64,000 bases of DNA from contig JASANG010000266.1 of the NCBI GenBank assembly GCA_030248215.1, forward strand, positions 310,001 through 374,000, written 5' to 3'. The DNA comes from Enoplolaimus lenunculus (Eukaryota > Nematoda > Enoplea > Enoplida > Thoracostomopsidae). The notes under the pieces were generated by a model. It ran no database searches and had not been told where the DNA came from. It saw only the letters and a program-made list of their open reading frames with translations. Position numbers and translations under genes: made by a program. This document shows positions 10,481-22,900 of this stretch, one piece after another (positions within the stretch are counted from its first letter, which is position 1; every line of letters begins with the position of its first letter).

Positions 10481-12440
10481 TGCCGGGGCAGCCGTGAGGT
10501 GCAGGTATTGATTTCATTATATATTGGTATTTTCAGATTATACAAATCAACGCTTTGGTCCTGAAATTGTATGCTTTGGAGATATTCCATTACATTTTGT
10601 GCGCTTCAGAGAATCTGCTCTACCTATTTTCTTGTCATTTTAACCAGTATATATATATACATACATATATAATGTAGCATAAAGCAACTCCACGCAAAAT
10701 GTGCATGCGAAATGATGGTATGGACTTCTTACTATGAAATCAGTTCCAAGTTTTAGCTTCAAGCTCTTATAGACGAGAGCGATTATAAACAACTTTCATC
10801 CAAGTCTGTGGTCACACAAGTCCAAACTATCTTTAAAATGAATCAAATTTCGGGCGCAGCGCGAAATATCTTTGTCATTTACTGTTAAAGTAGCTAAACT
10901 GCTCATATTTTAAATACAACTTATAAAATCTTCATATGCTCCAACCAGAGAAGACTCCACACGGCACACCTCACTCAAAACTTTTTAGTACCGTTCTTGC
11001 CTGTTTCGTTTAATGATAGTTACATTATCTTGAGTAAAATTGTAAGCCAGCGAGAATGACGAGCGAGGAAATTAGTTAGCAATTAGCAACCTAGTAGTTA
11101 TTGTAAGGCATGTATAGTGTCTAAAACCATTTAAACAAACACGGAAAGGTAGAATTGTGTCAAAAACTTACGAGCGAAGCGAGCGAACATTTAGTCGTAT
11201 TTCAAAACTTCGTTGGTTTTTGTTTCAACCGGTTAGTGTGGGCGGCGGTATGGAATGGCTGCTTCGGCTCTGTTAGGCGTTTACGATGAACACTTAGCTA
11301 CACAAATTTGACACTCGAGGTCGAGGAGGCTCTCACGTCATTTGGAGATACTGTGTACTGTGTACACATATCTATTTCGCGTATACAGTTTGCAATTTAG
11401 TTGCTCAGCGTATATTCCGTGTTAATTGGTTAAGGACAATGAACGCAATGGAAAAAATTTCCAATAAATGTTTAGCCATTTGGCGATTAGTATGCTCATG
11501 CTACTCTCTGTCGTTCTTCGTCGGGCTATGTGCTCGGGTGGTGAGCTCAGACAGACTTCAAACAAATATTAAAGATTCGCAATATCCAAAGTAGTTCAAT
11601 ATGTGCTAAAAATATAAGTGTAATTGAAAAGACTCTATTCCCACGACTACAGTCGAATCCCGGAAGGAATAAACTTTTTATTTTCTCATTACTAATACGA
11701 GTGCCTCGCATCTGACAGTGCTGAGCTTTGAATCCTAGCTTGAAATTGAATGTCAAATAAAAATAGAAAACGTTTAGCTGCGAAACGAACAATAGCCAAT
11801 TACTATGTTGCTAATCTTTCAACTGCGTAAATAGCAATGCATTGTCTTGCTGCTGGAAGAAGACTCAATTAAACTAAACTCAAACTGAATCCCGCAAGGT
11901 AAAGTTGTCAATTTATAAAATAATAAATGCAACCTACACGCTCACGGTAAAATTCGTAAAGGTCAATATGTCAGAAAAATAACGAACTATTTCATTTATA
12001 AATCAATACAATATTGAATAAATACGTTTCGCTGCAGGCTTGAAAATCGCTGTTGTCATCAATATGGCCGGCCGCAGTATCACAAATGAGATTACTCACA
12101 GAGAAGTAAACAGAAACGCCCAGAAAAAATTTAACAAAAGGTACTATAGAGTTTGTAGCTGTTTTGTGCTTTATTTTCAATGTTTGCATATAAAATAAAC
12201 TAATCGAGCAAGATTTGTGTCAGTTCCTGACGTCCGGGTAGCGCCGCACCGTAACAAACAAGGCAAAGACTGTCGAAAAATACAAAATCACGTTTACTAA
12301 TTCTGGAGATAGCAGCAGTTTGAAAAGAAGTTAAAATCAAAATCACTGTATTTAAATGAAAAGCAACGCAGCGCCCAGCTCTGCAGCCAGTTTGTATCAA
12401 ACGGAAGTCAATAGTTATCGGAAAAACACGAATATGATTA
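10481..12440. other. No gene recognised
   Basis: AT-rich and mostly unremarkable. It includes the dispersed block at about 11205-11250, shared with 697-745. Short open frames in this interval look random. Confidence 0.4.
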
Positions 12441-12612
12441 CTGTAGGGACCTGAATAAGAGGGTGTCCCAATTGTGAGTCCCAATTATAATAAGAGTCTG
12501 TATCCCAAATAGAGGCCTTAAGCGGATAGAGTCCCTAAACCCTAATTATATTCTATAAACGTCAATCATACCTAATTGTAATGCATGAATGACTACAGGA
12601 CAAAAACAAAGT
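12441..12612. mobile_element. Tc1/mariner-type MITE, CTGTAGTGACCCGAATAAG family, copy 2, truncated
   Basis: After TA at 12439-12440 the sequence reads CTGTAGGGACCTGAATAAGA and continues with the family's internal GAGTCTGTATCCC and CCCTAAACCCTAATTA blocks. It stops matching near the internal AAGTTGAGTTC block, and no opposite end follows. Confidence 0.65.
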
Positions 12613-15568
12613 TGAGTTCAAAACTTTGAAGCACGCGTAGGTTTAGGCTTTGATTTTGCTTGTTCTTAACCTTAGGCTTAGCGAACAGGCCCGTATAGTT
12701 AACATTGGCCAAAATAGCTAAAACAAATAGGAAGCACACACAAATACAAAATTTTCACCCTGTGTAATACGTTATGGTCACCGCCCTCGGGCCGTGACTC
12801 CTGTTTTCACTTGCGGTATCTTTCAAAGAATTATGTATTTTAAATAGGGTACAACGTTTTTGTTGAAAATCTTATCGTAAAGTTCTGCGCTAGAAGTTTC
12901 ATCAAAACAGACATGAAACAATAACACAATCATTCGCTATGCGTAATTTATATAAATGAAATGTAGCAGATAAAAACAGAGGCGCAGCAGCGAGGCTAAC
13001 AACTTAGCGGCTCCCATTAAACGTTAACTCAAATTATCGGTTTTATATAATTCCTACAGAGGGAATAGTTCTGGAAAAGACCACGTGGATCCGCCAGTGT
13101 TTGACTGCAGTGATATCTTTGATTTTAATTTACGTTCCATCCTCAGCTATTTTTGTAAATTTGAAAGTTTCCTGTTACCTGTTAATTACATAACAAGAGT
13201 TAATAATTTTGTATGCTAAGCTGTATGATAAAAGGTGGCGTATGCACTGTTATATAACACATTTGTGCAGCCAATCAGCGGCTCAGCTTCGGTAACTCAA
13301 CCTAACGGCACCTCGCTACCCGCTGCGCCGAGAGTACAACTTCAGGTTCGGCCGTCCGTTGAAGCATTACTCGCAGTTTCGCTTACCGAAGGCCACACCG
13401 AAGGTCAGTTTTGAGACCAGGGGGAAACCTACTGTGAGATGGCTCGTGGTGTGCATCCTGGCCTTTGGTAAAATATGTGTCTATAGATTCCATCAATTAA
13501 GGCAAGAAAACTGTTCGTTTCAAACTAAAGCTTGGTCGCTCACTTAGCTGGCAGTTAGCGAACTGTGGGCTAATTTTCAAAGTTCGAAATGCCGAGATTT
13601 CGCAAACGCATGCTTATAATAACAAATTTATTGACAACGTTTTGTAGAATTAACGTTAAAATTTAAGTCAGCAACATTTTATACGCAATTTTGTTTAGCC
13701 TACGGCTCCGGGTTTGCTTTTTCGAATAGTAGAAGATTATTAAATTTAAGATGCAAACATTAAAGAAAAATATTTATCATACAAATATTGTCAACAATCG
13801 GCGATTATTTTTCACTTTTTCGAGCAAAATCTTTCATTAAATTGAATGCTGCATGTAGCGAACCATTATATAGAAGCTTTGACATATTGCGTAATTTTAA
13901 TAGACATAAAACAAAGTTTTAATAGACATATAAAACAGACGAAATTACGACTAAGCAACAACGATATAGTATACAGCAAAAATGTTACAAACAAAAACGC
14001 AAACGGTTAGTGATCAAAATATTAAACAAAAACGAATACGAAAACAGATATTTAAATTATGAACGTTTAGGAAAATGTGTCTTTATTTACAATACAACCT
14101 AGATTTTCAAATATTCATATAGATTTTTAAAAGTTTTTACAAATAAAAGACTTGAATGGCCCAATTGAAAATTGTGAATAAAATGTTTCGCTGTTTGAAA
14201 TCGAACCGTTCTCAAACAGTGAAGAAAATACCGAAAATTTTGTTTAATATCGCGGTATGTTAATTAATAGTTTGAAAAATTACGCATTTGTGTATCAATG
14301 GATTTTTCAGTTTACATCGGGACCGCAATGATTAATAGATTTGAATTAAAAATGAAAAAATCCATTCAAAATTGTTTAAAATTTGTGCGCATCCGCTATT
14401 TTTGATTTAAAACATAAGACAGGCCACTGGTTACTTCAATGCCGTAAGTGTATAGGCGAAAAAATAAAAAAAACTTCAAAACCCCGTTACTTCAACGCCC
14501 ATTGTTTGTTTTTGTTACCGTTAGTTTGTTCACTTATCGTTTCCGCTTGCGTTACTTATATTATCGATTTATACCCTAAAGCAAAATAATGAACTAATGT
14601 TCACCAATTCTAAACCGGGAAGTGTTCCTTATATTTAAATATTTTACCACTTAAAGTTATATAATTCAAAAGTTGAATTTGAAAGTTACTGACATTATCA
14701 GCTAAAAGAAACAACGACAGCCGTTAAATAGGACTTTCTGATAAATCTTATTAATATAGCTCTAGCCGGTCATATTCTTGGTTTGATGTTCCTTAATGAA
14801 AAAGTTCTGACTGAGTGTCTATAACCCTTTCACTCATAGAGTATGCTATGAGCAAGTAAATACAATAACGAGCAATACACACACTGTGCGCAGTATATAA
14901 CATTTATAACATATATGCGCAGTGCAAAATCTCCACAAGACGTGAGCGCCCCGTCGGGCTCGCGCGTCAAGTGTTCATGTGAGAAAGGATAAATTCTCAC
15001 AGGGCGAAAAATTCGGCACAAGTCTAGCTCTTGTTCACTATATAGGGACCTACCTATATACTATACGACCAAATTAAAAAATCGGTAAAAGTCTAGCCCT
15101 TGTTTTATATAGGAATCTGCCTACGACAAGTCCAAATCTAAGCCAAAATCTAAAACCCTAAGATGAGTAAGCCTTAACTAAGTTCCAAGAGCTAGCAGCA
15201 ACTCATAATTATTTGTGTGGTTATAGTTTACAACACATGTCACCTATGATTGAAACAGTTCCTGTTCACTGTTTAGCTATCACAGATTCTTTTGTATATT
15301 GACTGATCACTCTTGTTTTCTGGCTCATGTAAAGAACAGGGGTGAAACAATTTTTCTGCGGGACTGCAATAGAGTAAGCTTAAGCCTTAGATTAATTTTT
15401 TGCTTAGGCTTAGGTTTAGGCTTAAGTATAAGCTCATTCTTAATGCTCAGGCTTAGGCTTAACAATATGCTTCCGCAATTTCAGAAGAAATTTATCAGCA
15501 CCGGCAAATGATGTACACGTATATTTATATTAAACTCCCATAAATCGCTGGTAGGTAGTGTGTGATTA
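12613..15568. other. Repeat-rich interval without a supported gene
   Basis: Three repeat blocks stand out. 13270-13350 (CCCGCTGCGCCGAGAGT, CCGTCCGTTGAAGCATTAC) is the reverse complement of a block at 39466-39560. 13640-13735 (GTTAAAATTTAAGTCA, ACGCAATTTTGTTT, CCTACGGCTCCGG) recurs at about 20347-20460 inside phosphatase intron 1. The stretches 12630-12690, 15125-15180 and 15365-15462 contain CCTAAG/CTTAGG hexamers. I see no convincing exons. Confidence 0.5.
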
Positions 15569-16010
15569 CTGTATTGACCCGAATAAGAGGAGGTAATAAG
15601 AGGGGGTCCCCATTTTGAGTCCCGATCAATAGGAGTCTGTATCTCTAATAAGAGTCCGCAAGCTGATAGAGTCCCTAAACCCTAATTAGAGTCCATATCT
15701 GACAATTATCCCTAATTGTAACGCACAAATGACTCCAGGAACAAATAAAGTTGAGTTCGAAACATAAAGCGTACTTAAATTTTGAAAAGAATATTCCAAA
15801 GTATAACCTTGCATTATCGCTCAAGCTTTTGATGCAAGGTTAAAAACGTTTAATTCAACGGATAGTTGCAATACCGAATATATACCAGTAACGAAAGACG
15901 GCGGAGGGCGGGTTACAAATAAATAACAGTCTGTAACCGAATAACAAGGGAGGGTACCCTCTGGAGAGGACAAATAAATGTTAGTCCCCCTCTTATTCGG
16001 GTCACTAGAG
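15569..16010. mobile_element. Tc1/mariner-type MITE, CTGTAGTGACCCGAATAAG family, copy 3
   Basis: A 442-bp element flanked by TA (15567-15568 and 16011-16012). The left end reads CTGTATTGACCCGAATAAGA and the right end TCTTATTCGGGTCACTAGAG. The interior is the reverse complement of the interior of copy 1, so the two are inserted in opposite orientations. No coding capacity. Confidence 0.8.
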
Positions 16011-16912
16011 TAAAGTTCTTGGTTCTGAATTTGTCTGCAGAAAAGAAGTGTTGTTCTGTCTGATAGCCGAACTATAGAGTAATTTTTATCCGACCGAAAA
16101 GGAAAGCGACCGCCCACAACTGGCCTCACCTCTTCTCCAAAAAAGTACAGGGTAAAACATCATTGCCATAAAAATTGGTTATTAAATAATGGCTATGTTT
16201 CTGAAACCGTAGTTAAGTACGACTTCACTTCAGTATGCGCTAAGCAAATTACTTAACAAATTATTTGTTTCTAAAAGACAACTTAAGTTTCAAGTACTTA
16301 AGTTACAGACCAAAAAAGACTTAGTTACCCCGTCTTCACCACTATATATTTTTTATGAAATTTAAAACTGGTAAAGTTACCACGGAATCTACAGAAAACC
16401 AACATTTTCCAATCAGATTCTCAACTTTAACTCGTTCATCTCATTGAAGTATATAAAAGGAACCTTATCTCATGTTTTTCATATCGTTGCTTTGAAATTT
16501 CGTTCAATACTGGAAATATCAGGAATGAGCTGAGCTTCATACGGTCGTTTTTTACAACAAACAACTTCCCAATCAAGATTATTGAGCACACTTTAAATCG
16601 GTTTTTGAATGAAAAGATGGGTAACCTAACCTGTCACAGTCTAATCCAAGCATTTGGATGAGCGGTTTAAACGTTGCAGCTAAACTTTAACACTGAAAAT
16701 ACTAAAAAGTTGCTTTCCCAGGCTGAACGCTTGCAATTTTATTGCAATATTCAAAATTATAATTATGCCGAAGCGCCGTAAACAGACTCAGTCGAAAACG
16801 AGCCCCAAAATGGGTTAACCATTACAGCAACAACAACGTCTGGACCATGCACAAATATCTCTGGCAGCGCAGAACAGTCCACAACAAAGATTTGTACGTT
16901 AATTCTTTAATA
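16011..16912. other. No supported gene
   Basis: Mostly unremarkable. A short frame from ATG near 16765 (MPKRRKQTQSKTSPKMG, then stop) is followed by CAG-rich sequence. It might be a remnant 5' part of the retroelement whose 3' end lies at 17.8-18.1 kb, but nothing joins them. Confidence 0.35.
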
Positions 16913-17130
16913 CACTGTAAAAAATGGGGAGTCAATTTGACTCTCTCGGAAATAGGCTTTTCCTGCCTACACATACTGAGTCAAATTTGACTCCAACATA
17001 GTCAAATTGGACTCACTGAGTGATTCAGTGAATCGAATTTGACTCTGGCGGAGTCAAATTTTACTCAGTCTGTGTAGTCAGAAATGCCTATTTCCGAGAG
17101 AGTCAATTTGACACCCCATTGTTTGCAGTG
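16913..17130. mobile_element. MITE with CACTGTAAAAAATGGG ends
   Basis: A 218-bp element flanked by TA (16911-16912 and 17131-17132). It starts CACTGTAAAAAATGGGGAGT and ends CACCCCATTGTTTGCAGTG. The interior is dominated by GAGTCAAATTTGACTC palindromes and paired GAAATAGGC / GCCTATTTC arms, so the strand can fold into a long hairpin. A short relative lies at 62701-62789. Confidence 0.75.
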
Positions 17131-17935
17131 TACGCGTTTTCAGAGCACATTCCGGTTTTAAGAAACTTTTAGGCAGATCTTCCAAAAATTCTTTGGAAGA
17201 AAAATTTAGATCTAAGAATTGTTTTTATAACCATTCTAAGCTTTTGATCCTTATTTAACTATAAGGATCAACTACTCAGGTTTTTATGTTCGCAAGTAGT
17301 ATATAAGTTTACCTGTTCCAACTGTCAGTTGGGCTCTGTCGGTTCTACAAACAGACAATTATACAAACGAATTTGCGAACATAAAAAAATTTCGGATCGC
17401 ACCCTTAATGAAACTACAACAAGTGCTCTACAAAAATCTGCCATGTCTGACCACTGTCAGAGCACGAGTCATAACACTGAGTGATTCAGTGAATCAAATT
17501 TGATTCTGGCGGAGTCAAATTTGACTCAGTCTGTGTAGTCAGAAATGCCTATTTCCGAGAGAGTCAATTTGACACCCCATTGTTTGCAGTGTACGCGTTT
17601 TCAGAGCACATTCCGGTTTTAAGAAACTTTTAGGCAGATCTTCCAAAAATTCTTTGGAAGAAAAATTTAGACCTAAGAATTGTTTTTATAACCATTCTAA
17701 GCTTTTGATCCTTATTTAACTATAAGGATCAACTACTCAGGTTTTTATGTACGCAAGTAGTATATAAGTTTACCTGTTCCAACTGTCAGTTGGGCTCTGT
17801 CGGTTCTACAAACAGACAATTATACAAACGAATTTGCGAACATAAAAAAATTTCGGATCGCACCCTTAATGAAACTACAACAAGTGCTCTACAAAAATCT
17901 GCCATGTCTGACCACTGTCAGAGCACGAGTCATAA
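17014..17935. repeat. 461-bp tandem duplication
   Basis: 17014-17474 is repeated almost exactly as 17475-17935, with only a handful of substitutions. The left breakpoint is inside the MITE at 16913-17130; the unit therefore contains the MITE's right half, unique sequence and the start of a GIY-YIG endonuclease fragment. The near identity indicates a recent event. The junction CACTGAGTGATTCAGTG at both unit starts is short, which suggests slippage or unequal exchange. Confidence 0.9.
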
Positions 17936-18062
17936 CTGTTCATTCGATGGTTTCTCCATCATTTCCAGATTGCCACATGATGTCAATTATTTCCATAGCA
18001 GTTTCTGTCTGAACCTCTTGGAATCTCTGAAGATTAAACAACTGTCCACACTGCCCCAATAA
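17757..18062 (+). pseudogene. GIY-YIG endonuclease fragment of a Penelope-like retroelement
   Basis: The plus frame reads VYKFTCSNCQLGSVGSTNRQ, then LYKRICEHK, later SAMSDHCQSTSHN and LLESLKIKQLSTLPQ before a stop at 18060-18062. A Cys-x2-Cys just before a GIY-YIG-like core (xVGSTxRxLxxRxxEH), a downstream D-H pair and a C-terminal E-S-L-K-I-K motif are typical of the endonuclease at the C-terminus of Penelope-like elements. Only this terminal domain is visible; I found no reverse transcriptase region upstream, so it is a 5'-truncated copy. Its beginning is also present in the first unit of the tandem duplication (about 17296-17474). The sequence after the stop is AT-rich, as expected for a retroelement 3' end. 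Confidence 0.65.
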
Positions 18063-18226
18063 TATATATTTGTTGTGTGTACTCCTGCTACATTGCTGTC
18101 CCGGAAAATGGGACTTCTTTTGCTGAACATTGGCCAACACTTTTAAGATTTTTAATAAATTTCGTAATTTTTTGTTTCATTTCGAACATGAAGCATATTT
18201 CTATGTTAACTAATATTTATTTCGTA

Positions 18227-18456
18227 CTGTAGTGACCCGAATAAGTGGGAGGACTGATATTTATTTGGCCTTTCAGAGGGTACCCCCTAGTTATTCGATT
18301 ATGGAATGCATTTATTTTAACCCGCTCTCCGCAATTGACGGTTTAACGACTCTACCCACTTTTACCCATCCTTTTTAGGAATTCGGACCTTTTTGATTTG
18401 GACTGGAAAAGGGAACTACTACCCTCTTTTACCCACTCATATTCAGATCACCACAG
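18227..18456. mobile_element. Tc1/mariner-type MITE, CTGTAGTGACCCGAATAAG family, copy 4
   Basis: A 230-bp internally shortened copy flanked by TA (18225-18226 and 18457-18458). The left end is CTGTAGTGACCCGAATAAGT; the right end, ATATTCAGATCACCACAG, is more diverged. Confidence 0.75.
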
Positions 18457-19173
18457 TACAGCACAGTGCGGATACAATATAGTGCATGAAGACGACATCT
18501 ATTAAAACTAAAGAATCAAAAGGTTAAAGATACTATAAAAGAACTGCTTTTGACATGAACATCTAAAATTCGGAAAGATTCAGCATTGTCACTTCCGCTA
18601 TTTTTTGTCAATTTTATAGTCTTCACAAAATGAAGTGTTTGCTTATCGTCATTTTATTATTTGTGATTTACAACTACAATGTTTATTTAAAAGTAGATTT
18701 ATATGACAATTTAACATTTATCTCGTATATATTCCGCAAATTAGCTTGCTAGTTTCATTATTGGAATGGAGGGTTCATTTCCTTCTTTTCTGATGACGGA
18801 CTAATAAGATATCAACTGTGCGTCCCTCACCAAATTTTAACAAATATGTCAAAAATTGGCGTGAAGTAGTGTAAACATCGTTATTTTTGTGTTAATTAAT
18901 TGGATGTTAGAAATCGGATGTACTGTCTGTGGGGGTCTATTTAAAGAAGTAGGGATCTCCATTCGATCCGTAGGGAGATGTTGAGGATTCTGATGGACTC
19001 TAAAACACAACTGGCTCAGATTAACGTAGCCTATTGCCCTGCTTCCTTTTTTAAATAAAGCGCGATACTGTCGTTTTAAATACGAATACTGTCGGTATAT
19101 GTGCACGTAAGTGTGTGTAAAGCAAATGTTGCCATGCCTGTGCACATATACCGGTATAAGAAGTTGTCGCAAT
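18457..19173. other. No gene recognised
   Basis: AT-rich spacer with no supported feature. Confidence 0.4.
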
Positions 19174-19245
19174 GACCGCGTAGTGTAGTGGTAGCACGCT
19201 TGGCTCGAGAACAAGAGGGCCAAGGTTCGATATCCGGTGTGGTCA
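19174..19245 (+). tRNA. tRNA-like sequence, probably a pseudogene
   Basis: 72 nt with a full 7-bp acceptor stem (GACCGCG with TGTGGTC, using two G-U pairs), an A box (TAGTGTAGTGGTAGCACG), a possible anticodon arm CTTGG / CTCGAGA loop / ACAAG with one mismatch, and a B box GGTTCGATATCC. The loop would present anticodon CGA (Ser), but there is no long variable arm as serine tRNAs need, and the T stem has two mismatches. I read it as a tRNA pseudogene or the head of a SINE. It lies 567 bp upstream of the phosphatase start codon on the same strand. Confidence 0.45.
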
Positions 19246-19384
19246 TTAACTGTGGCAAAACTTCAAACAGGGGTCGTGCAGACCGTTAGTACCAACAAAT
19301 ACGAGCAATAAACACCAAATAAACATTTTACCGTTAGTATCAAATTTTCAATTACGGTTTTCATCGAATTTTGATGCTAATTGT

Positions 19385-19530
19385 CGGCACGTGAGACATG
19401 CTTGTCCTGGGGTACATACATATATATGCAACACATGCAATGCACATTGTGTTGCAATCTATCCGGAAGCATACGTGTCTACAAATATAGTAGACTATAA
19501 AGCGGTTGACGGGCTACGTGGTGCAGTGGT
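19385..19530 (+). mobile_element. tRNA-derived SINE fragment
   Basis: The reverse complement of the unit at 3500-3610: it shares GAGACATGCTTGTCC, the GCATAC...GTC...ACAAATATAGT block and the head GGGCTACGTGGTGCAGTGG. The B box is not present, so the copy is cut. Confidence 0.6.
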
Positions 19531-19811
19531 GAATCGTGCGCTAGAAATGGCAAATAGGTAAAGGAAGCCTTGAAAATAGAATAAATGATGATATAAATTC
19601 TGGCCGGAAAGAACTGAATTATTGAAAATAAAGGTCGAGAAAGAGATGGCTAGGAGGAAGGGGAGGTAGAGAGTGAGCAGAAGCGTGATACTTCATCAGT
19701 AGGTATTTTGCACATAGCTGCGACTGTTCACTCAGCTATACGTATGCTGCGTTGGATAAGTAGTGTGTCCACCTTCATAGGTTGTCGTATTACAAAGCAA
19801 GTAACTAAATA

Positions 19812-19922
19812 ATGGGTGCGTATCTTTCTGAACCAGTAACTACGAAGGAAACAGAATCTGGCGCAAACGGAGTGATTGAATATGCTGCAGCAGCAATGCA
19901 AGGTTGGCGTATAAACCAAGAG
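19812..19922 (+). CDS. PPM1G: PPM1G coding exon 1 (start codon)
   Basis: 37 codons from ATG at 19812. MGAYLSEP has the Gly-2 context for N-myristoylation, as in animal PPM1G. The exon ends ...[11 protein letters not shown] before GTAACG and supplies the Glu of the first metal-binding motif; exon 2 supplies the following DAHN. The context just upstream is CTAAATA. Confidence 0.92.
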
Positions 19923-22900
19923 GTAACGTTTAGCTTCACCTTATGTCTAAAATCAATTTGTACGAATCTGTGATCCAAGGTGCAACCGGCCGGTTTCGAC
20001 ATTTTTGCACCTCTCGGTTCCGGTAAATTTTTTACCGGAACTAAAAATTCTGGTATTAATTTTTGGTCGTTTTAAATGTACTATTTCATATTCCAGTTGC
20101 GCTAATTCCAATTGCACCATGGTGATCATGTTGTAATCGTAAAACCAAACTATAGGTAGTTAGTTATAGTTGGGTACATATTTATAAATCAATGTAAATT
20201 GTTTATTTCAAATAAAAACTGTGTCCTCCTGTATTCCTGTGTTTTAATTTCTACTTATATGTAATCGTTAAGACATTTTCAAAGTTCTAATTTTCCGAAG
20301 TTTTGCAAAAGCGCGGTTGACAAATTTTTGTCCACACTTATGGATTTACTGTTAAAATTTAAGTCAACAACATTTTGACTATACGCAATTTTGTTTCACC
20401 TACGGCTCCGGCTTTAGTAGTTTTCGCCACCGGTTGCCCAGTACTATTTTGCAGTAGAAGATTATAGCAACGGGACTTACTGTTTATTTGCTGTAAACTT
20501 TTGTTATATTCGAACTTACGTATTAATAATTTACCAATGCATACCACTTGACCAAAGAAACCAATACGCTTAGCGTAACCCATTAAACTGAAAATAATTT
20601 GAAAGAACTTCTGCCTGCCATCGATTTGTGCCTTGTGAAAAAAGTTGGCGCCTGCTGTGGAGAAGCCAGATTTGTTCCAACCTGTGTGCAAATGTAAACG
20701 AATAGTTTAAAAACGGAAACGGATGGTGATTAATATAACAGAAAAAGAAGCGGAAAAGGATATTGAATTATCAAAGTTTCAAAAATCTTTTTTCTGCTAA
20801 TATAATTGAGGCATGAAATATTCACCTGGCTTTTTAGAATTTAAAAGAAAATGCAACTGCGCCAGAAATTTTTAAGATTGTGGATAAATATCGTAGTTTT
20901 TGTTTTATATTGAACAATTGTAACATATCTATAATGAAAAATTATGAAACATTACGTAATGTATACTTACTAATTTTGAGCTTAAAAATAACAAATTTCG
21001 GTATTTCTATACCGGAAACGGAAACGGACACCGATTTTCACCGATGAACATATTCGGTGTAAGGTATTTTAAACGAATTTATGACCTCTCAAACAAATGG
21101 ATGATGTCCAAATTGGGTTCTTTTTCAGGACGCACACAATACTTTATTGGATTTCGAGCAGAACACGTCTATATTTGCTGTATATGATGGCCATGGCGGT
21201 ATGTCATAAAGTTTTAGCTGTTATTAGCCAGATTGCTTTCCAGTTGTGTATTATACATATTCTTTTTGTATTGCTGCAATCATTGTTTTGTTAGATATCC
21301 CCATTAGCAGGAAAGGGACGCTGAATTGCAATGACGTAGTGTCGCACCCTCAAAAACTCTTGAAAATCCTTGAATCTAAGTGCTAGTCTTGAAAACATTG
21401 AATATGAAGGGGAACCCTTGCAAACCCTTGAACTCGGTCTCACCGGTTTTCGAACTACTATTGACTTTTAGTTATAACACTTGTGATAAGCATCGAATAA
21501 AATGAATTATACATTGTCCGGCACATCTTGTCAGATAATTGTTTAGGATATTTTTTATCCGGATAATATTTAATACGAATAATTTTAAACAATATGTATA
21601 TAGAATGCATATTAATGAAAAACCCCATAATCCACCATCAGTTATGTACCAGGGTGCGACGTGATTTCAAAAAAGACCGGAGCCAAATAATATAATACCC
21701 GGCCAAACCAGGACAGTTGACTTAAATCGAATACTAGATGGCCTTCAAATGGCATTCAAATATGTGGGCATAGCTAACAATTTCCGTTGAATAAGATATG
21801 CAAAGTGTTTTCGTGAAAAAGCTTAGCAGCTCACGCCGATGCCTTTTTGACACTTTATCAAGGCTCTAAATAGTGGTGGCTAATATCAAGGCTATTTAGT
21901 TATAGACTTGTTTTTATCTGAAGTTTAGGCTTAGGAAAGGAATAGGAATATACTGAGTTATATACTATTACGCCCCTAAAATAACATTGATCATGTTAGT
22001 ACGCTTTCCGGCGTTATTATTGTTACCCAATAAAAATTGTGAATGTATCCCAGCACGTGCAAACATTTACGTTACATACGTACATAATGGCAGGAAAACA
22101 TATTACTTAAAAGCAACTCAGTCAGTTCCATGGCAGTTGGCTCAAATACAAATGATGGCTTAAGAAAACGTCCAGCGAGTTAAACTTAAAATACCAGAGC
22201 CGAATTTTAGCCGGAGCGGAGCCGGATATCTTGTCGCACCCTGTTATGTACCTATGCCTTGTATGTCCAATTAGTTTCTCAAATTTTCAGTAATCGTAGG
22301 CGCAGCTTATATACACATTTCCGTTTCCGGTTAGAACTACAACTTTAAACATGTTCCTAGTTCGTTAGCGTCACCTTATCAGTTGTTTTCGGTCGGCTTC
22401 AGTTCCGTGGCTAGAATATTCGAGCTTCTTCTAACCTAACAAGTTGAGTCTTGAGCCTTATAAATGGTTCAGTCCACTCAAATCGATTTTAAATATAAAA
22501 CAGGTGTTGCTTAACCTTGGTTTGATTCGGCTCATTCAAAACCGATAACTTAAATGCTATGTTGAACCTTCAATTTTTCCAAATTGACACCGAGTTCGAA
22601 CTTCTGTTGCCACCTTTTTTAGAATTAATATATATACTTGAAATCTGGAAATCAGGATTTCGTGTCCGGATATCTGAGGCCTAAAGAATAATATCCGAAT
22701 AAAAACTAATTCATATCTTTCCGTTTTTGTTGTTTTTAATATCCGTTTACACCTGGAACAGACCGTTAAATTTAGCCCTAAATTGACAAAAGCAATAAAG
22801 TTTGCTGTAATTTTTGAAAAGTTATTATCCTCTTATGGTTCTGTGGGGTGTAGGCTCTTTTTCATGTAGCACTTGGTAGATTTGTGTAATTTTCAGGAGC

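Noticed and set aside
13359-13547. 62-codon plus-strand frame
   Set aside because: Begins in the same dispersed repeat as 39468; no coding support.
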